Notes under the pieces: generated by a model | Database searches by the model: none | Told to the model about the DNA's origin: nothing | The model's input: the letters and a program-made list of their open reading frames with translations, nothing else | NCBI RefSeq assembly: GCF_003576475.1 | Contig: NZ_QWGR01000018.1 | Coordinates: forward strand, 1 to 64,000 | From: Maribellus luteus | GTDB lineage: Bacteria; Bacteroidota; Bacteroidia; Bacteroidales; Prolixibacteraceae | Reading direction: 5' to 3' | DNA length: 64,000 bases | Part shown: one piece after another, positions 43,373-53,154 of the stretch | Layout: each line of letters starts with the position of its first letter | Position numbering within the stretch: position 1 is the first letter of the stretch | Made by a program: the position numbers and the translations under genes

Positions 43373-45028
43373 ATGAATATTAGCGCATTACAAAAAGAAA
43401 GGGCCAAATACCAGCCAAAACTCCCGAAATCGTTAAAAGGAGCTGTTAAAGTGGTGGAAGGTGCAAAAACCGAATCGGTTGCCGATCAGAAGGAGATTGC
43501 AGCCTTGTTCCCGAACACCTACGGCATGCCGATCCTTACGTTTGAAGAAGGTGGAAAGGCTGCTGAAAGTGCTCCTGTTAATGTGGGTGTAATTCTTTCG
43601 GGTGGTCAGGCTCCGGGTGGACACAATGTGATTTCCGGAATTTTTGACGGCATCAAAAACATTCATCCCGACAGCAAACTTTTTGGATTTTTAGGTGGTC
43701 CAGGCGGATTGGTAGATCATAAATATGTTGAGCTGACTGCCGAGATTGTGGATGAATACCGCAACACCGGTGGTTTTGACATCATTGGTTCGGGCCGTAC
43801 AAAACTGGAAGACGAAGCCCAGTTCGACAAAGGTCTGGAAATTGCCAAAGACCTGAACCTGAATGCGCTGGTTATTATTGGTGGCGACGATTCGAACACC
43901 AATGCCTGTGTGTTGGCTGAATACTATGCTAGAATCAATGCTGGTGTGCAGGTAATCGGTTGTCCGAAAACCATTGACGGTGACCTGAAAAACGAAATGA
44001 TTGAAACTTCGTTTGGTTTCGATACCGCTACAAAAGTTTATTCTGAGCTGATCGGTAACATCCAGCGTGATGCCAATTCTGCTAAAAAATACTGGCACTT
44101 TATTAAACTGATGGGGCGTTCAGCTTCGCATATCGGTTTGGAGTGTGCGTTAAAAACACAACCCAACATCACGCTTATTTCAGAAGAAATTGCCGACAAG
44201 AAACTGACTTTGGGCGAAGTGGTTGACTACATGGCAAAGGTGGTTGCCAAACGTGCCGACAACGGCGATAATTTTGGTGTAGCACTAATTCCTGAAGGTT
44301 TGGTTGAATTTATTCCTGAAATGAAAGTGTTGATTTCGGAATTGAACGACCTGCTGGCTGAAGGCACTGATTCAGAAAAGGAATTCAAAATGTTGCGTAA
44401 AAGCCACCGTAACGAGTGGGTTGCTACGCACCTGACCGAAATTTCTTCGAGCGTATTCCGTTCATTGCCCGATGGTATTGCTACCCAGTTAACGCTTGAT
44501 CGTGACCCGCACGGAAACGTTCAGGTTTCATTGATTGAAACTGAAAAGTTACTGGGCGAAATGGTTAGCACCCGTTTGGATGAAATGAAAGCAAACGGAG
44601 AATACGTTGGTAAATTCGGTACACAATACCACTTCTTCGGTTACGAAGGACGTTGTGCTGCTCCGTCGAATTTCGATGCCGACTACTGCTATTCTTTGGG
44701 TTACACAGCTTCTGTTTTAGTGGCTGCCGGAAAAACCGGTTATATGTCATCGGTAAGAAACACCACTGCTCCGGCTGATAAGTGGATTGCCGGTGGTGTG
44801 CCTGTAACCATGATGATGAACATGGAGAAACGTCACGGCCATATGAAACCGGTGATTCAAAAAGCATTGGTTGAACTGGAAGGAGCTCCGTTCAAATACT
44901 TTGTATCGAAAAGAGGGGAGTGGGCTTACAATACCGACTTTGTTTACCCGGGCCCGATCCAGTATTTTGGACCAACCGAGGTTTGCGACCTTACTACCGA
45001 AACGCTGAAATTCGAGCAAAATAAGTAA
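43373..45028 (+). CDS. pfp: Diphosphate--fructose-6-phosphate 1-phosphotransferase
   Basis: The 551-residue protein is the long PPi-dependent phosphofructokinase. GGQAPGGHNVISGIFDGI near residue 75 binds the phosphate donor, GGDDSNTNA near 175 has the Asp that favours pyrophosphate over ATP, and PKTIDGDL near 200 carries the catalytic Asp. It catalyses a reversible glycolytic step that uses PPi in place of ATP. The start is ATG 43373; an in-frame TTG at 43334 is less likely. A -7-like TATTTTTG lies at 43329-43336, and a terminator follows. Confidence 0.95.
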   Translation: MNISALQKERAKYQPKLPKSLKGAVKVVEGAKTESVADQKEIAALFPNTYGMPILTFEEGGKAAESAPVNVGVILSGGQAPGGHNVISGIFDGIKNIHPDSKLFGFLGGPGGLVDHKYVELTAEIVDEYRNTGGFDIIGSGRTKLEDEAQFDKGLEIAKDLNLNALVIIGGDDSNTNACVLAEYYARINAGVQVIGCPKTIDGDLKNEMIETSFGFDTATKVYSELIGNIQRDANSAKKYWHFIKLMGRSASHIGLECALKTQPNITLISEEIADKKLTLGEVVDYMAKVVAKRADNGDNFGVALIPEGLVEFIPEMKVLISELNDLLAEGTDSEKEFKMLRKSHRNEWVATHLTEISSSVFRSLPDGIATQLTLDRDPHGNVQVSLIETEKLLGEMVSTRLDEMKANGEYVGKFGTQYHFFGYEGRCAAPSNFDADYCYSLGYTASVLVAAGKTGYMSSVRNTTAPADKWIAGGVPVTMMMNMEKRHGHMKPVIQKALVELEGAPFKYFVSKRGEWAYNTDFVYPGPIQYFGPTEVCDLTTETLKFEQNK

Positions 45029-45059
45029 GACTCAATTAGACTATATAGTATATTATAGC

Positions 45060-45093
45060 AAGGCTGTCCGTCAATTGACGGATGGCCTTTTTT
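45060..45093 (+). terminator. Rho-independent terminator after pfp
   Basis: A stem of AAGGC and GCCTT outside a perfect 16-bp palindrome TCCGTCAATTGACGGA (45067-45082) is followed by a T run. The palindrome core resembles the one at 22585-22600. The 260 bases from here to 45354 hold no gene that I can support. Confidence 0.88.
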
Positions 45094-45354
45094 ATCTGCC
45101 AAAATCAGCGACAAAATACAGTTGTATTATTTCGGCGGGGCTGTTCGAAAAACAGAAGAAATAATTTAAAGCAAATAGAAAACCGATAACTCAGATACTA
45201 CTGTTTTTCGCTGTTTTATCAGTGATTATCTTCCAAAATCAGTGTTGTCAGCATTCCGTTTTCACGTTTTGCTTTCATTTCAAAACTTCTGCCAGGTAAC
45301 GTATCATTATGAGCGCGAAATTCGTTAATATAGCGTAATAAAAATCAGAAAGAG

Positions 45355-46233
45355 ATGAACAGGTTATTTATTGCAGCGATCTTGTTAACGGTAGCAGTTT
45401 CGTGCCAGAATTATAAAAAGGATGTATCAAAACTTACCCAGGAAAGAGACAGCATTGCCCGGGAGGCCGAGTTAAAGGATTCCGCGGTAACAGGCTATCT
45501 CGAAGATTTTAACGAGATAATGGCTACGCTCGATTCCATTAAAACAATGGAAAAGCTGGTGACCGTAAAATCGAGCGGACAACGTGAGATGAGTTACACC
45601 CAGAAACAGGCGATACTGGATGATGTGGCACTGCTGAATGAGATGTTGCAAAAGAACAAGGAGCAGTTGGCTGCCTTGCAAAAAAAGCTGAACAACGCGA
45701 ACTACAAAGTTGGAAAGCTGAATTCGACCATTGCCGAGCTTGAACGGCTGGTAAGCAGTTTGCAAAAACAGGTAGACGAAAAGGATGCAGAAATTGCGCG
45801 TTTGAATACCGACGTTCAGAACCTGAGCCGTGATGTAATTCAGCTGAACGAGAAGATTGCGGTGATGGAAACCGAAAGCCAGGAGAAATCGAATACCATT
45901 GACAGACAGGTACAGGAGCTCAACAAGGCCTTTTTTGTAATTGGCAGCCGCAAAGAACTGGAGGAAAGTGGGGTAGTTGACCGGAGTGGCGGTTTCATGG
46001 GAATTGGCCGTACATCGGTGGTAAAAGAAGATTTCAATAAAGAAGTGTTTACCGCGGTTGATATTCGCGACTTTGCCTATATCCCGTTAAATACCAAAAA
46101 AGCAGAGGTGATCACGGTTCATCCGGCCGGATCGTTTCATATTTCGGGTGAAAAAACAGCCGATACTTTGTTTATCGACAACCAAAATATTTTCTGGAAC
46201 GCTTCGAAGTTTTTGGTGATTGTAACTAAATAA
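45355..46233 (+). CDS. Coiled-coil lipoprotein
   Basis: The 292-residue protein has a lipobox (TVAVSCQN, Cys17) and a long coiled coil from about residue 20 to 190 (KNKEQLAALQKKLNN, LERLVSSLQKQVDEKDAEIARL). The last 100 residues form a globular part (FVIGSRKELEESGVVDRSGG to the end). Similar proteins are widespread in Bacteroidota without known role. It may be anchored in the inner or outer membrane and reach across the periplasm. It converges on the flavoprotein gene with only 3 bases between stops. Confidence 0.85.
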   Translation: MNRLFIAAILLTVAVSCQNYKKDVSKLTQERDSIAREAELKDSAVTGYLEDFNEIMATLDSIKTMEKLVTVKSSGQREMSYTQKQAILDDVALLNEMLQKNKEQLAALQKKLNNANYKVGKLNSTIAELERLVSSLQKQVDEKDAEIARLNTDVQNLSRDVIQLNEKIAVMETESQEKSNTIDRQVQELNKAFFVIGSRKELEESGVVDRSGGFMGIGRTSVVKEDFNKEVFTAVDIRDFAYIPLNTKKAEVITVHPAGSFHISGEKTADTLFIDNQNIFWNASKFLVIVTK

Positions 46234-46236
46234 GGG

Positions 46237-46812
46237 CTACTTTTTTAGTTGATTAAGGAGCCAGACCATGTTGTCGGCCAGAGTGCGGATGGTTTGCATC
46301 CCTTCGTCATCGTTTAGCACATCTCCCGGATTGCGCCCGATGGCAAAGTTCCAGTAACTCGATCCCGGAACGATCATTTGGTTGATCAGAAAAAAGTTGT
46401 TGATTGTTTCAAAGGCGTGGAGCGCTCCGCCGCGACGCACTGCAATAACTCCGGCCCCAACTTTTCTTTTCAGAAGATGGCCGCCGGCACGGGTTGCATA
46501 TCCGGCTACGTCAATCAGGGCTTTAATTTCCGTGGTAACATCGGCAAAATACACCGGCGATCCGATGATGATCCCATCTGCTTCCAGCATTTTCTCGATG
46601 CACAAGTTCAGGTGATCGTTTTTGATGTGGCACCGTCCGTCCTGCTCTTCCTTGCATTTGGCACAAGCGGTGCAGCCGTGCACGGGTTTGTTCCCCAGTT
46701 GTACCAGTTCGGTTTGGAAACCTTCTGCTTCAAAAATTTTGAACATTTCATGGATCAAAAGTGCAGTGTTTCCGTTTCTGCGGGGACTTCCGTTTATGGC
46801 TACTATCTTCAT
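46237..46812 (-). CDS. NADPH-dependent FMN reductase-like flavoprotein
   Basis: The 191-residue protein has the flavodoxin-like fold of iron-sulfur flavoproteins: NGSPRRNGNTALLI near residue 6 binds FMN phosphate, then CTACAKCKEEQDGRC near 48 holds a cluster of cysteines, and GSPVYFADVTTEIKALIDVAG near 89. The cysteines may bind an iron-sulfur cluster. Likely a reductase with NAD(P)H; substrate unknown. Confidence 0.82.
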   Translation of the reverse strand: MKIVAINGSPRRNGNTALLIHEMFKIFEAEGFQTELVQLGNKPVHGCTACAKCKEEQDGRCHIKNDHLNLCIEKMLEADGIIIGSPVYFADVTTEIKALIDVAGYATRAGGHLLKRKVGAGVIAVRRGGALHAFETINNFFLINQMIVPGSSYWNFAIGRNPGDVLNDDEGMQTIRTLADNMVWLLNQLKK

Positions 46813-46818
46813 AATTAA

Positions 46819-46980
46819 TGCTAAAATGCTTGAATGCGTTAATGCTTTATAATTATTTATCTCAATATGTAAGCTAATTGGTCATAAAATAGCTGTAGGT
46901 TTTAGCTTATTCAGTTTGTGCTGAATCGCGGTTGTTTTTCAGTATTCTTGCATTTATGCATTTCAGCATTCACGCATTTC
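46819..46980. repeat. Imperfect inverted repeat built of ATGC/GCAT ladders
   Basis: The left side (46819-46846) contains four ATGC steps spaced 7-9 bases and the right side (46951-46980) contains four GCAT steps that pair with them in reverse complement. The two arms flank about 100 bases without a gene. Bacteroidota genomes often have such AATGC/GCATT extragenic ladders; function unknown. Confidence 0.5.
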
Positions 46981-46985
46981 TTCTG

Positions 46986-47639
46986 TTACTGATTAAACAC
47001 AAATGAAATGATGTTGGCACCCATTTGAAGTGCTTTCTCACGGAGCTCGGGTGGGTCGTTGTGTACGGCTTCGTCTTCCCAGCCATCGCCCAGATCACAT
47101 TCGTAAGTATACAAACAAACGAGGCGGTCTTCAATAAAAATTCCAAAGGCCTGCGCAGGTTTTCCGTCGTGTTCATGGATTTTCGGAATTCCGTTGGGAA
47201 AATCAAACTTCTGGTGAAAAACCGGGTGCGAAGGTGGTAATTCAACCAACTCTTTTTCGGGGAAAACTTTTTTCATTTCCCGGCGAAAATATTCATCCAT
47301 TCCGTAATTATCGTCCGCATATAAAAAGCCGCCGCCTTCGAGGTAGTGGCGCAGGTTCATGGCATCGCTTTCCGAAAAAATAATATTGCCGTGACCGGTT
47401 AAACTAACAAACGGGAAATTAAAAATTTCGGGACTGCCTACTTCAATGGTAGACGGTTCGGTCTGGATGTTGGTATTTATCGTGCGGTTGCAGTATTCGA
47501 TCAGGTTCGGAAGCGCAGTGGGGTCAGAATACCAGTCGCCACCCCCGTTGTATTTCAGCAAGGCTATTTTTACGGCACTGTTTTGTGCATTGACAGCCAT
47601 CGCCCCCAAAATCATCCACATTATCAATTGAAACCGCAT
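46986..47639 (-). CDS. DUF4159 domain protein (secreted)
   Basis: The 217-residue protein has a signal peptide (LIMWMILGAMAVNAQ) and a DUF4159 domain: IALLKYNGGGDWYSDPTALPNL, FVSLTGHGNIIFSESDAMNL and LYADDNYGMDEYFRREMKKVFP. The fold is related to glutamine-amidotransferase-like domains; the role is unknown. Periplasmic location is likely. Confidence 0.85.
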   Translation of the reverse strand: MRFQLIMWMILGAMAVNAQNSAVKIALLKYNGGGDWYSDPTALPNLIEYCNRTINTNIQTEPSTIEVGSPEIFNFPFVSLTGHGNIIFSESDAMNLRHYLEGGGFLYADDNYGMDEYFRREMKKVFPEKELVELPPSHPVFHQKFDFPNGIPKIHEHDGKPAQAFGIFIEDRLVCLYTYECDLGDGWEDEAVHNDPPELREKALQMGANIISFVFNQ

Positions 47640-47739
47640 ATCTTAATTTTTCCGAAAAATACAACACGAATCTGAAACCCAAAACTATTCCTTCACTTTT
47701 TAAAGGAGATGGGGTTGGTGGCTCTAATTCTTCAACCCA

Positions 47740-48843
47740 TCAGTTGCAGAGTTCCTGAACGATGAATAAATCGTAGTGTTTTTGCGAATAAGGATAATCC
47801 CAACACCCCATGCGGTGATACAAATTGCCGCCGAAACCTTTCTTGTAAATATGAATCCCGTGCAAAGGATGGCTTTGGTTGATGTTGGGAGCCGAACCAA
47901 ACATATCGTACTCGGAACAGCCCCAGTTTTTTGCCATTTTTATGGATTCCCATTGCAAGGCATAACTGGCCATGATATTTTGTTTATTGGTGGCTGAAGC
48001 TCCGTAAAGATAGGTGCCGCGCTTGTGCGACAATGCCAAAAACATTGAAGCCATGAATTCTCCTTCCCAGTCGGCCATTAGCATTTTTACTTTCACCCCT
48101 TTTTTGTTGTTATCCTGTTTTTTTAGGATGCTCAGAAAATACTGTTCGTTTTGCAAAGGCAGGTTGTGCCGAACCGCTGTATCGTAATACAACCTGTACC
48201 ACTCGCTGATGTGTTCAATGCCGTATTCCTGAACCCTGATACCCTGGTTCAGCGCCCGTTTTACGTTGTAGCGGGTGTTGTAGCGCATGTTCGACAAAAG
48301 GGTATCTTCCTGCTGGGTGAGATCCAGAAAAAAAGTATTCTTGGGGAGAATGTCGCTCGGGCTTTTTTTCAGTCTCCAGTTAATGGTTTTATAATTAACC
48401 CTGAACTCCTGAACCTGCTCATCGGGTGGCCCGGTCCAGTTTCCATGGGCATCAAAATAATCGTCATCGGCCGACCACTGGTTTTGCCAGGCAAGGTCGT
48501 AGCGGATGAAAATACAGTTGCGCGGAAGGTAAGGTTTGATGGTTTCCGACAGTTGTTCCAGGAAAACACCCTGGTTTTCAAACTCCGGCTCCAGTTCCGG
48601 ACCGTACGGAACATAGGCAAAACAATGGGTGGCATCGATGTACTTGATAAGCACCAAAAGATCATCACTTTCATTTCCCTGCACATCGCCATGGCTGAAA
48701 AGCGTATCTTTTGACACTGAAATTTCAAATCCTTTGGGTTGAAAGCCTTGCTTATCCTTTAATCTTCCCCAGAAAGGTGTTTGAGAGAGAATGTTGCTTG
48801 GCTTAATCTCCTCAATCTCCTTTTGAACAATCGTACAATCCAT
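47740..48843 (-). CDS. FemAB-like peptidoglycan bridge aminoacyltransferase
   Basis: The 367-residue protein has two GNAT-like halves in the FemX/FemAB pattern: SNILSQTPFWGRLKDKQGFQ near the start, LVLIKYIDATHCFAYVPYGP, TFFLDLTQQEDTLLSNMRYNTRYNVKRA near 165 and SYALQWESIKMAKNWGCSEYDMFG near 300. Such enzymes add amino acids from aminoacyl-tRNA to lipid II or other acceptors. ATG 48843 is used; a TTG at 48861 is less likely. It is cytoplasmic. Its acceptor in this lineage is unknown. Confidence 0.85.
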   Translation of the reverse strand: MDCTIVQKEIEEIKPSNILSQTPFWGRLKDKQGFQPKGFEISVSKDTLFSHGDVQGNESDDLLVLIKYIDATHCFAYVPYGPELEPEFENQGVFLEQLSETIKPYLPRNCIFIRYDLAWQNQWSADDDYFDAHGNWTGPPDEQVQEFRVNYKTINWRLKKSPSDILPKNTFFLDLTQQEDTLLSNMRYNTRYNVKRALNQGIRVQEYGIEHISEWYRLYYDTAVRHNLPLQNEQYFLSILKKQDNNKKGVKVKMLMADWEGEFMASMFLALSHKRGTYLYGASATNKQNIMASYALQWESIKMAKNWGCSEYDMFGSAPNINQSHPLHGIHIYKKGFGGNLYHRMGCWDYPYSQKHYDLFIVQELCN

Positions 48844-48990
48844 CTCCAAAATTTTGGGCAAAGCTATCCAATATAAAGGGGAATAAAAATTTAACTGTCA
48901 AAACAACGGGTATTTCAGCTTTAGTTACATACTGCTAACATTGCCCCAAAAAGAGGCGGCAGAATTCGGATCGAAAGAGGATTTATGGGG

Positions 48991-49998
48991 CTATTGTTTC
49001 AGGAATTTCGTTAACGGAGTAATGAATTGATCAAAGCTTTCAATGTGCGGAAGATGACCGATATTCGGAATCTCTACCAATTCAGAGTGGGGGATGGCTG
49101 CCTGTGTTTTTTTGCCAAGTTCTTCATACAATCCCATTTTTTCCCTGACTTCTTCCGAAACCAGTCCTTTTCCCAGGGCCGTCCGGTCACGGGTTCCGAT
49201 AATCAGCAGGGTAGGCACCTGCACCTGCGGAAATTCATATAATACCGGTTGGGTGAAAATCATATCGTAGGTTAGTGCTGCATTCCAGGCGATACGCGGG
49301 TAATCCGAATTTAATGTCCATCCGGCCAAAAGGTTTACCCATTCATCGTAATCAGGGCTCCATTTTCCATCGTAATAACTTGCCAGCTGGTAATCTTTTA
49401 TTTGCTGATAGCTTTTTTTAAGCTCGTTTTCGTACCACCATTCCACCGGTTTGTAAGGGGCAACCAGTTTCCAGTCTTCCAGTCCGATCGGATTTTCAAG
49501 GATCAGTTTCTCGGTTGTTTCCGGAAACATCAACGCAAAACGGGTGGCCAGCATTCCGCCCATGGAGTGCCCCAAAACGGCAGTTTTTGTAACCTGAAGA
49601 TAATCCAGGAGCATTTTTGTATTGATTGCCAGTTGCTGAAATGTATAATGAAAATGTTCGGGTTTCGACGACTTTCCAAAGCCGACCTGATCGGGCACAA
49701 TCACCCGGAAACCTTCTTTTGTCAGAGCTTCGATCGTGGTTTTCCAGTAAGCTCCGTTGAAATTTTTTCCATGAAGAAGTACGATGTTTTTTCCGTTGTA
49801 ATTGTCGGGCTTAACATCCATGTAAGCCATTTTCAGGTTTTGCAATTGCACATTTAACCGAAGGTATTCAACCGGATACGGGTAGTCATAATTTGTTAGC
49901 TCCAGATCGAGCCATTTTAGGTGGTTCGATTGTGCGGATGCCGTTGCCTGAACAAAAATAAGTAGAATAAAAGCAGCCATCATTCTTGTTGTCTTCAT
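48991..49998 (-). CDS. Alpha/beta hydrolase (secreted)
   Basis: The 335-residue protein has a signal peptide (AAFILLIFVQATASAQ) and an alpha/beta hydrolase fold: IVLLHGKNFNGAYWKTT, RVIVPDQVGFGKSSKP, LGHSMGGMLATRFALMFP with nucleophile Ser near 145, LLIIGTRDRTALG with Asp, and IPNIGHLPHIE with the catalytic His. Esterase or related activity; substrate unknown. Confidence 0.9.
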   Translation of the reverse strand: MKTTRMMAAFILLIFVQATASAQSNHLKWLDLELTNYDYPYPVEYLRLNVQLQNLKMAYMDVKPDNYNGKNIVLLHGKNFNGAYWKTTIEALTKEGFRVIVPDQVGFGKSSKPEHFHYTFQQLAINTKMLLDYLQVTKTAVLGHSMGGMLATRFALMFPETTEKLILENPIGLEDWKLVAPYKPVEWWYENELKKSYQQIKDYQLASYYDGKWSPDYDEWVNLLAGWTLNSDYPRIAWNAALTYDMIFTQPVLYEFPQVQVPTLLIIGTRDRTALGKGLVSEEVREKMGLYEELGKKTQAAIPHSELVEIPNIGHLPHIESFDQFITPLTKFLKQ

Positions 49999-50061
49999 GG
50001 TATTTTCTGTTTTAATCTTTCTGAAACGAAATTCTTTCGTTCAATGTTCAGGCTTGCGGCT

Positions 50062-50763
50062 TTATTCGTTGGCCAGGTTTACAATGTGGCAGGCCACCAC
50101 GCCGGCGGTTTCGGTGCGCAGCCGGGCTTTCCCAAGCGAAATCTCCGTAAAACCCGCAGCTTTGGCCTGCTCTACTTCTTCTGGGCTGAAATCACCCTCG
50201 GGGCCAATCAGTAGCAAAACATTTTTTCCTTTTGAAACCAGCTTCTTTAAATGTGGTTTTTCGCCGTCGTTACAGTGTGCAATGTACTTTTCTCCCTGAA
50301 AACCAGCATTGATCAAATCTTCAAAACGGGTGAGTTCGTTGAGCTTCGGAAGGTATGCTTTAACCGATTGTTTCATCGCCGAAACAAGGATCTTTTCCAA
50401 CCGCTCGGGTTTGATGATTTTTCGTTCTGAATGCGACGAAAGCAAGGGCGTAATCGTATCAACACCAATTTCGGTGCATTTCTCCAAACACCATTCAAAA
50501 CGGTCGATGTTTTTGGTCGGGGCAATGGCCAGGTGCAGGCTAAAGTCGCGCTTTTCAAATTCTTTATGGGTTTCCAGAATCGAGATGCTGCAGCTTTTGG
50601 GGTGGGCATCGAGTATTTCGGCCTGGTAAAAACCACCCTTCCCGTCCACAATCTGTATTTGGTCGCCACCGGATAAGCGCAGTACTTTTACCGCATGTTT
50701 CGATTCATCGGCATCGAGCGCGACTGTATTTCCTGTAATTTCCGGGATGTAAAAAAGCTGCAT
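50062..50763 (-). CDS. rsmE: 16S rRNA (uracil-1498-N3)-methyltransferase
   Basis: The 233-residue protein is an RsmE-type SPOUT methyltransferase: DADESKHAVKVLRLSGGDQIQIVDGKG at the N-terminal PUA domain, then the knotted domain with ECTEIGVDTITPLLSSHSE, LLIGPEGDFSPEEVEQAKAAGF and SLGKARLRTETAGVVA. It methylates U1498 of 16S rRNA. It stands alone. Confidence 0.95.
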   Translation of the reverse strand: MQLFYIPEITGNTVALDADESKHAVKVLRLSGGDQIQIVDGKGGFYQAEILDAHPKSCSISILETHKEFEKRDFSLHLAIAPTKNIDRFEWCLEKCTEIGVDTITPLLSSHSERKIIKPERLEKILVSAMKQSVKAYLPKLNELTRFEDLINAGFQGEKYIAHCNDGEKPHLKKLVSKGKNVLLLIGPEGDFSPEEVEQAKAAGFTEISLGKARLRTETAGVVACHIVNLANE

Positions 50764-50837
50764 TTTGTTTCGATTTCTGATTTACACAAAAGTAATCAAA
50801 TCATGCTTTAGTGCTCACCTTTCCATTGGGCAGTGGT

Positions 50838-51851
50838 TTATTCATTTTCTCTGACCGACTTTTCTTCGAATTTGAAAACCTTGTAAAGGTAGGCAACCGA
50901 CGGAAGGATAATTATAACCCCCACCACGAGTGCGATCAGCAAATACAGCTGGACTTTGTACGGTGCCCCGGCATTTTGCAGGGTGATATCCGGCGCGTCT
51001 TTGATGTTTACAATAATCGGGAACTGTATGGCAAACCAGCCAATTACGATCATAGTGGTTTGAAAACCTCCGATCAGCCGAAGCATTAAACGGTTCGGGT
51101 TATTCAGGTATTTCCACAAAAAGGGCAGGGCGAGTGTTGCCAGCACAATGGCTGCAATACTTACCGGCGACTGGATAAATTCCATCAGCAAAGGGTGCCC
51201 TTCGAGTTCGGCGGTGAGAAAAACCAAGGCTCCGGTGAGTACCAGTCCCAACAGCAGGCGTTTGGTAACTTTGGCAAAATACTGCACGTATTCTTCGTTT
51301 TTTATCTCGCTAACCGTAAAAATGCCAGCCAGAAATGCGAACAGCAAAACCAGGAACAAGCCCATGCTCATCGAAAAGAGATTCAGCCAGGGATGAATGT
51401 ACACCTCGAAAAAGCCTTCGCGGTAGTCGAGCGTGATTTCGCCCAGAATAATTCCGCCCAGCGTAACACCTAAAAAGAAGGTGGTAACAAGACTGGAATA
51501 CTGAAAGATAGCTGAATAGATCTTCATCGGGCGCTTCTCATCAATGTCGTAATGCCTGAAGGTAAAAGCCGATCCGCGCATGATGATGCCCAGCAGCACC
51601 ATCAAGACCGGAATATGCAAGGCGGTCAGAACCGTGGAGTAAACCGTTGGAAAGCCAACAAAAAGGATCACCACCACCAGGATCAGCCACATATGGTTGG
51701 CCTCCCAAACCGGCGCAATGGCTTTGGTAACAATCTTGGCCGCTTTTCCGCGGGTAAATAATTCAAGGATTCCACCTCCAAAATCGGCCCCTCCGAGCAG
51801 CACGTACAAGAAGAGGCTGATAACCATTATCAGGAAATTTATTTCAACCAT
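50838..51851 (-). CDS. cydB: Cytochrome bd ubiquinol oxidase subunit II
   Basis: The 337-residue integral membrane protein has about eight to nine helices and CydB blocks: VLLGGADFGGGILELFTRG near residue 18, PVWEANHMWLILVVVILFVGFPTVYS near 47 and GVTLGGIILGEI near 124. It overlaps cydA by 8 bases and is co-transcribed. It forms the second subunit of the high-affinity terminal oxidase. Confidence 0.95.
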   Translation of the reverse strand: MVEINFLIMVISLFLYVLLGGADFGGGILELFTRGKAAKIVTKAIAPVWEANHMWLILVVVILFVGFPTVYSTVLTALHIPVLMVLLGIIMRGSAFTFRHYDIDEKRPMKIYSAIFQYSSLVTTFFLGVTLGGIILGEITLDYREGFFEVYIHPWLNLFSMSMGLFLVLLFAFLAGIFTVSEIKNEEYVQYFAKVTKRLLLGLVLTGALVFLTAELEGHPLLMEFIQSPVSIAAIVLATLALPFLWKYLNNPNRLMLRLIGGFQTTMIVIGWFAIQFPIIVNIKDAPDITLQNAGAPYKVQLYLLIALVVGVIIILPSVAYLYKVFKFEEKSVRENE

Positions 51852-53154
51852 TGGACAGATATTTAGCTTGTAAAACTTTGATTTGCCTGCTTAAGAGCCA
51901 GATAACCACAAAGCTCAGGATGAGGTAAACCGCCGATATGGTGTAAAAAGTGTATTGAATTCCCGGCATGGGAGTGAGCGAGTCCTTTGTTTTCATAATG
52001 CCGTAAATAATCCAGGGTTGACGGCCCACTTCGGTAACAATCCAGCCGGCTTCTACCGCAATAAAACCGAGCGGCGTGGCAATAAACAACATTCTCAGCC
52101 ACCATTTCTTTTCCAGCCAGTGTTTGTATTTGAAGGTAGCGGCCAGGAAAATTGCCGCAATCAGCATCAGAAACATACCGATCCCCACCATAATCTGAAA
52201 CGAATAATGCGTGATCGGAATGGGTGGCCATTCATCTTTTGGGAACTGGTCCAAACCTTTTACCTCGGCATTGAAATCGCCATGTGCCAGAAAACTCAGG
52301 AATCCCGGAAGTTTGATGGCGTATTTTACGGTTTCATTTTCCACATCGGGTATTCCGCCAATAATAAGCGGCGCACGTTCCTGGGTTTCAAAGTGAGACT
52401 CAAAAGCAGCCAGCTTTGCGGGTTGCAGTTTGGCCACATTTTTTGCTGCCAGGTCGCCACTTATGGGTTGCAGAATCGCAGCTGCCGAAGCAAAAGTCAA
52501 TGCAATGGTAATCGCTTTTGCGTGAATCTCCAGTTTGTTTTTTAAATAAAGAATGGCATGTACACCCGCTACGGCAAAGCCTGTGGCCGAGAAGGCTGCA
52601 ATGGTCATGTGATGCGCCTGCGAGAACCAGGCTTTGTTAAACATTGCTTTTACCGGGTCGATATTATAGGCTTTTCCATCTATCCAGTCGAAGCCCGAAG
52701 GAGCATTCATCCAACCATTGGCGGCCACTACAAAAATTCCCGAAAGTACCCCGGCAATTCCTACGATGAGCCCCGTGTACAGGTGCACCCATTTATTCAG
52801 TCGTTTCCATCCGTAAAGGAACAAACCAAGCGCAATGGCTTCCACAAAAAAGGCGGTTCCTTCCCACGAAAAAGGCATCCCGAAAATGGGGCCGGCGTGT
52901 TCCATAAAACCGGGCCAAAGCATGCCCAGTTCAAACGATAAAACGGTACCCGAAACGGCACCAACGGCAAAGAAAATTGCCACTCCTTTCGACCAGGCCT
53001 TGGCCAGATCGAGATAAACCGGGTTGTTGGTTCGCAGCCATTTCCATTCGGCCACAAACATAAACCAGGGCATCACCATACCAATACAGGCAAAAATGAT
53101 ATGAAATCCGAGCGAAACCCCCATTTGCATACGGGCAGCCATAAATGCATCCAT
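51844..53154 (-). CDS. cydA: Cytochrome bd ubiquinol oxidase subunit I
   Basis: The 436-residue protein is CydA. His18 in QMGVSLGFHIIFACIG is a heme ligand, and GTVLSFELGMLWPGFM, WFSQAHHMTIAAFSATGF and EVGRQPWIIYG are conserved; the Q loop is of the short type. With CydB it reduces O2 to water using quinol at low oxygen. No cydX-like small frame is seen after cydB. The upstream region has a long repeat-rich spacer. Confidence 0.96.
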   Translation of the reverse strand: MDAFMAARMQMGVSLGFHIIFACIGMVMPWFMFVAEWKWLRTNNPVYLDLAKAWSKGVAIFFAVGAVSGTVLSFELGMLWPGFMEHAGPIFGMPFSWEGTAFFVEAIALGLFLYGWKRLNKWVHLYTGLIVGIAGVLSGIFVVAANGWMNAPSGFDWIDGKAYNIDPVKAMFNKAWFSQAHHMTIAAFSATGFAVAGVHAILYLKNKLEIHAKAITIALTFASAAAILQPISGDLAAKNVAKLQPAKLAAFESHFETQERAPLIIGGIPDVENETVKYAIKLPGFLSFLAHGDFNAEVKGLDQFPKDEWPPIPITHYSFQIMVGIGMFLMLIAAIFLAATFKYKHWLEKKWWLRMLFIATPLGFIAVEAGWIVTEVGRQPWIIYGIMKTKDSLTPMPGIQYTFYTISAVYLILSFVVIWLLSRQIKVLQAKYLSNG

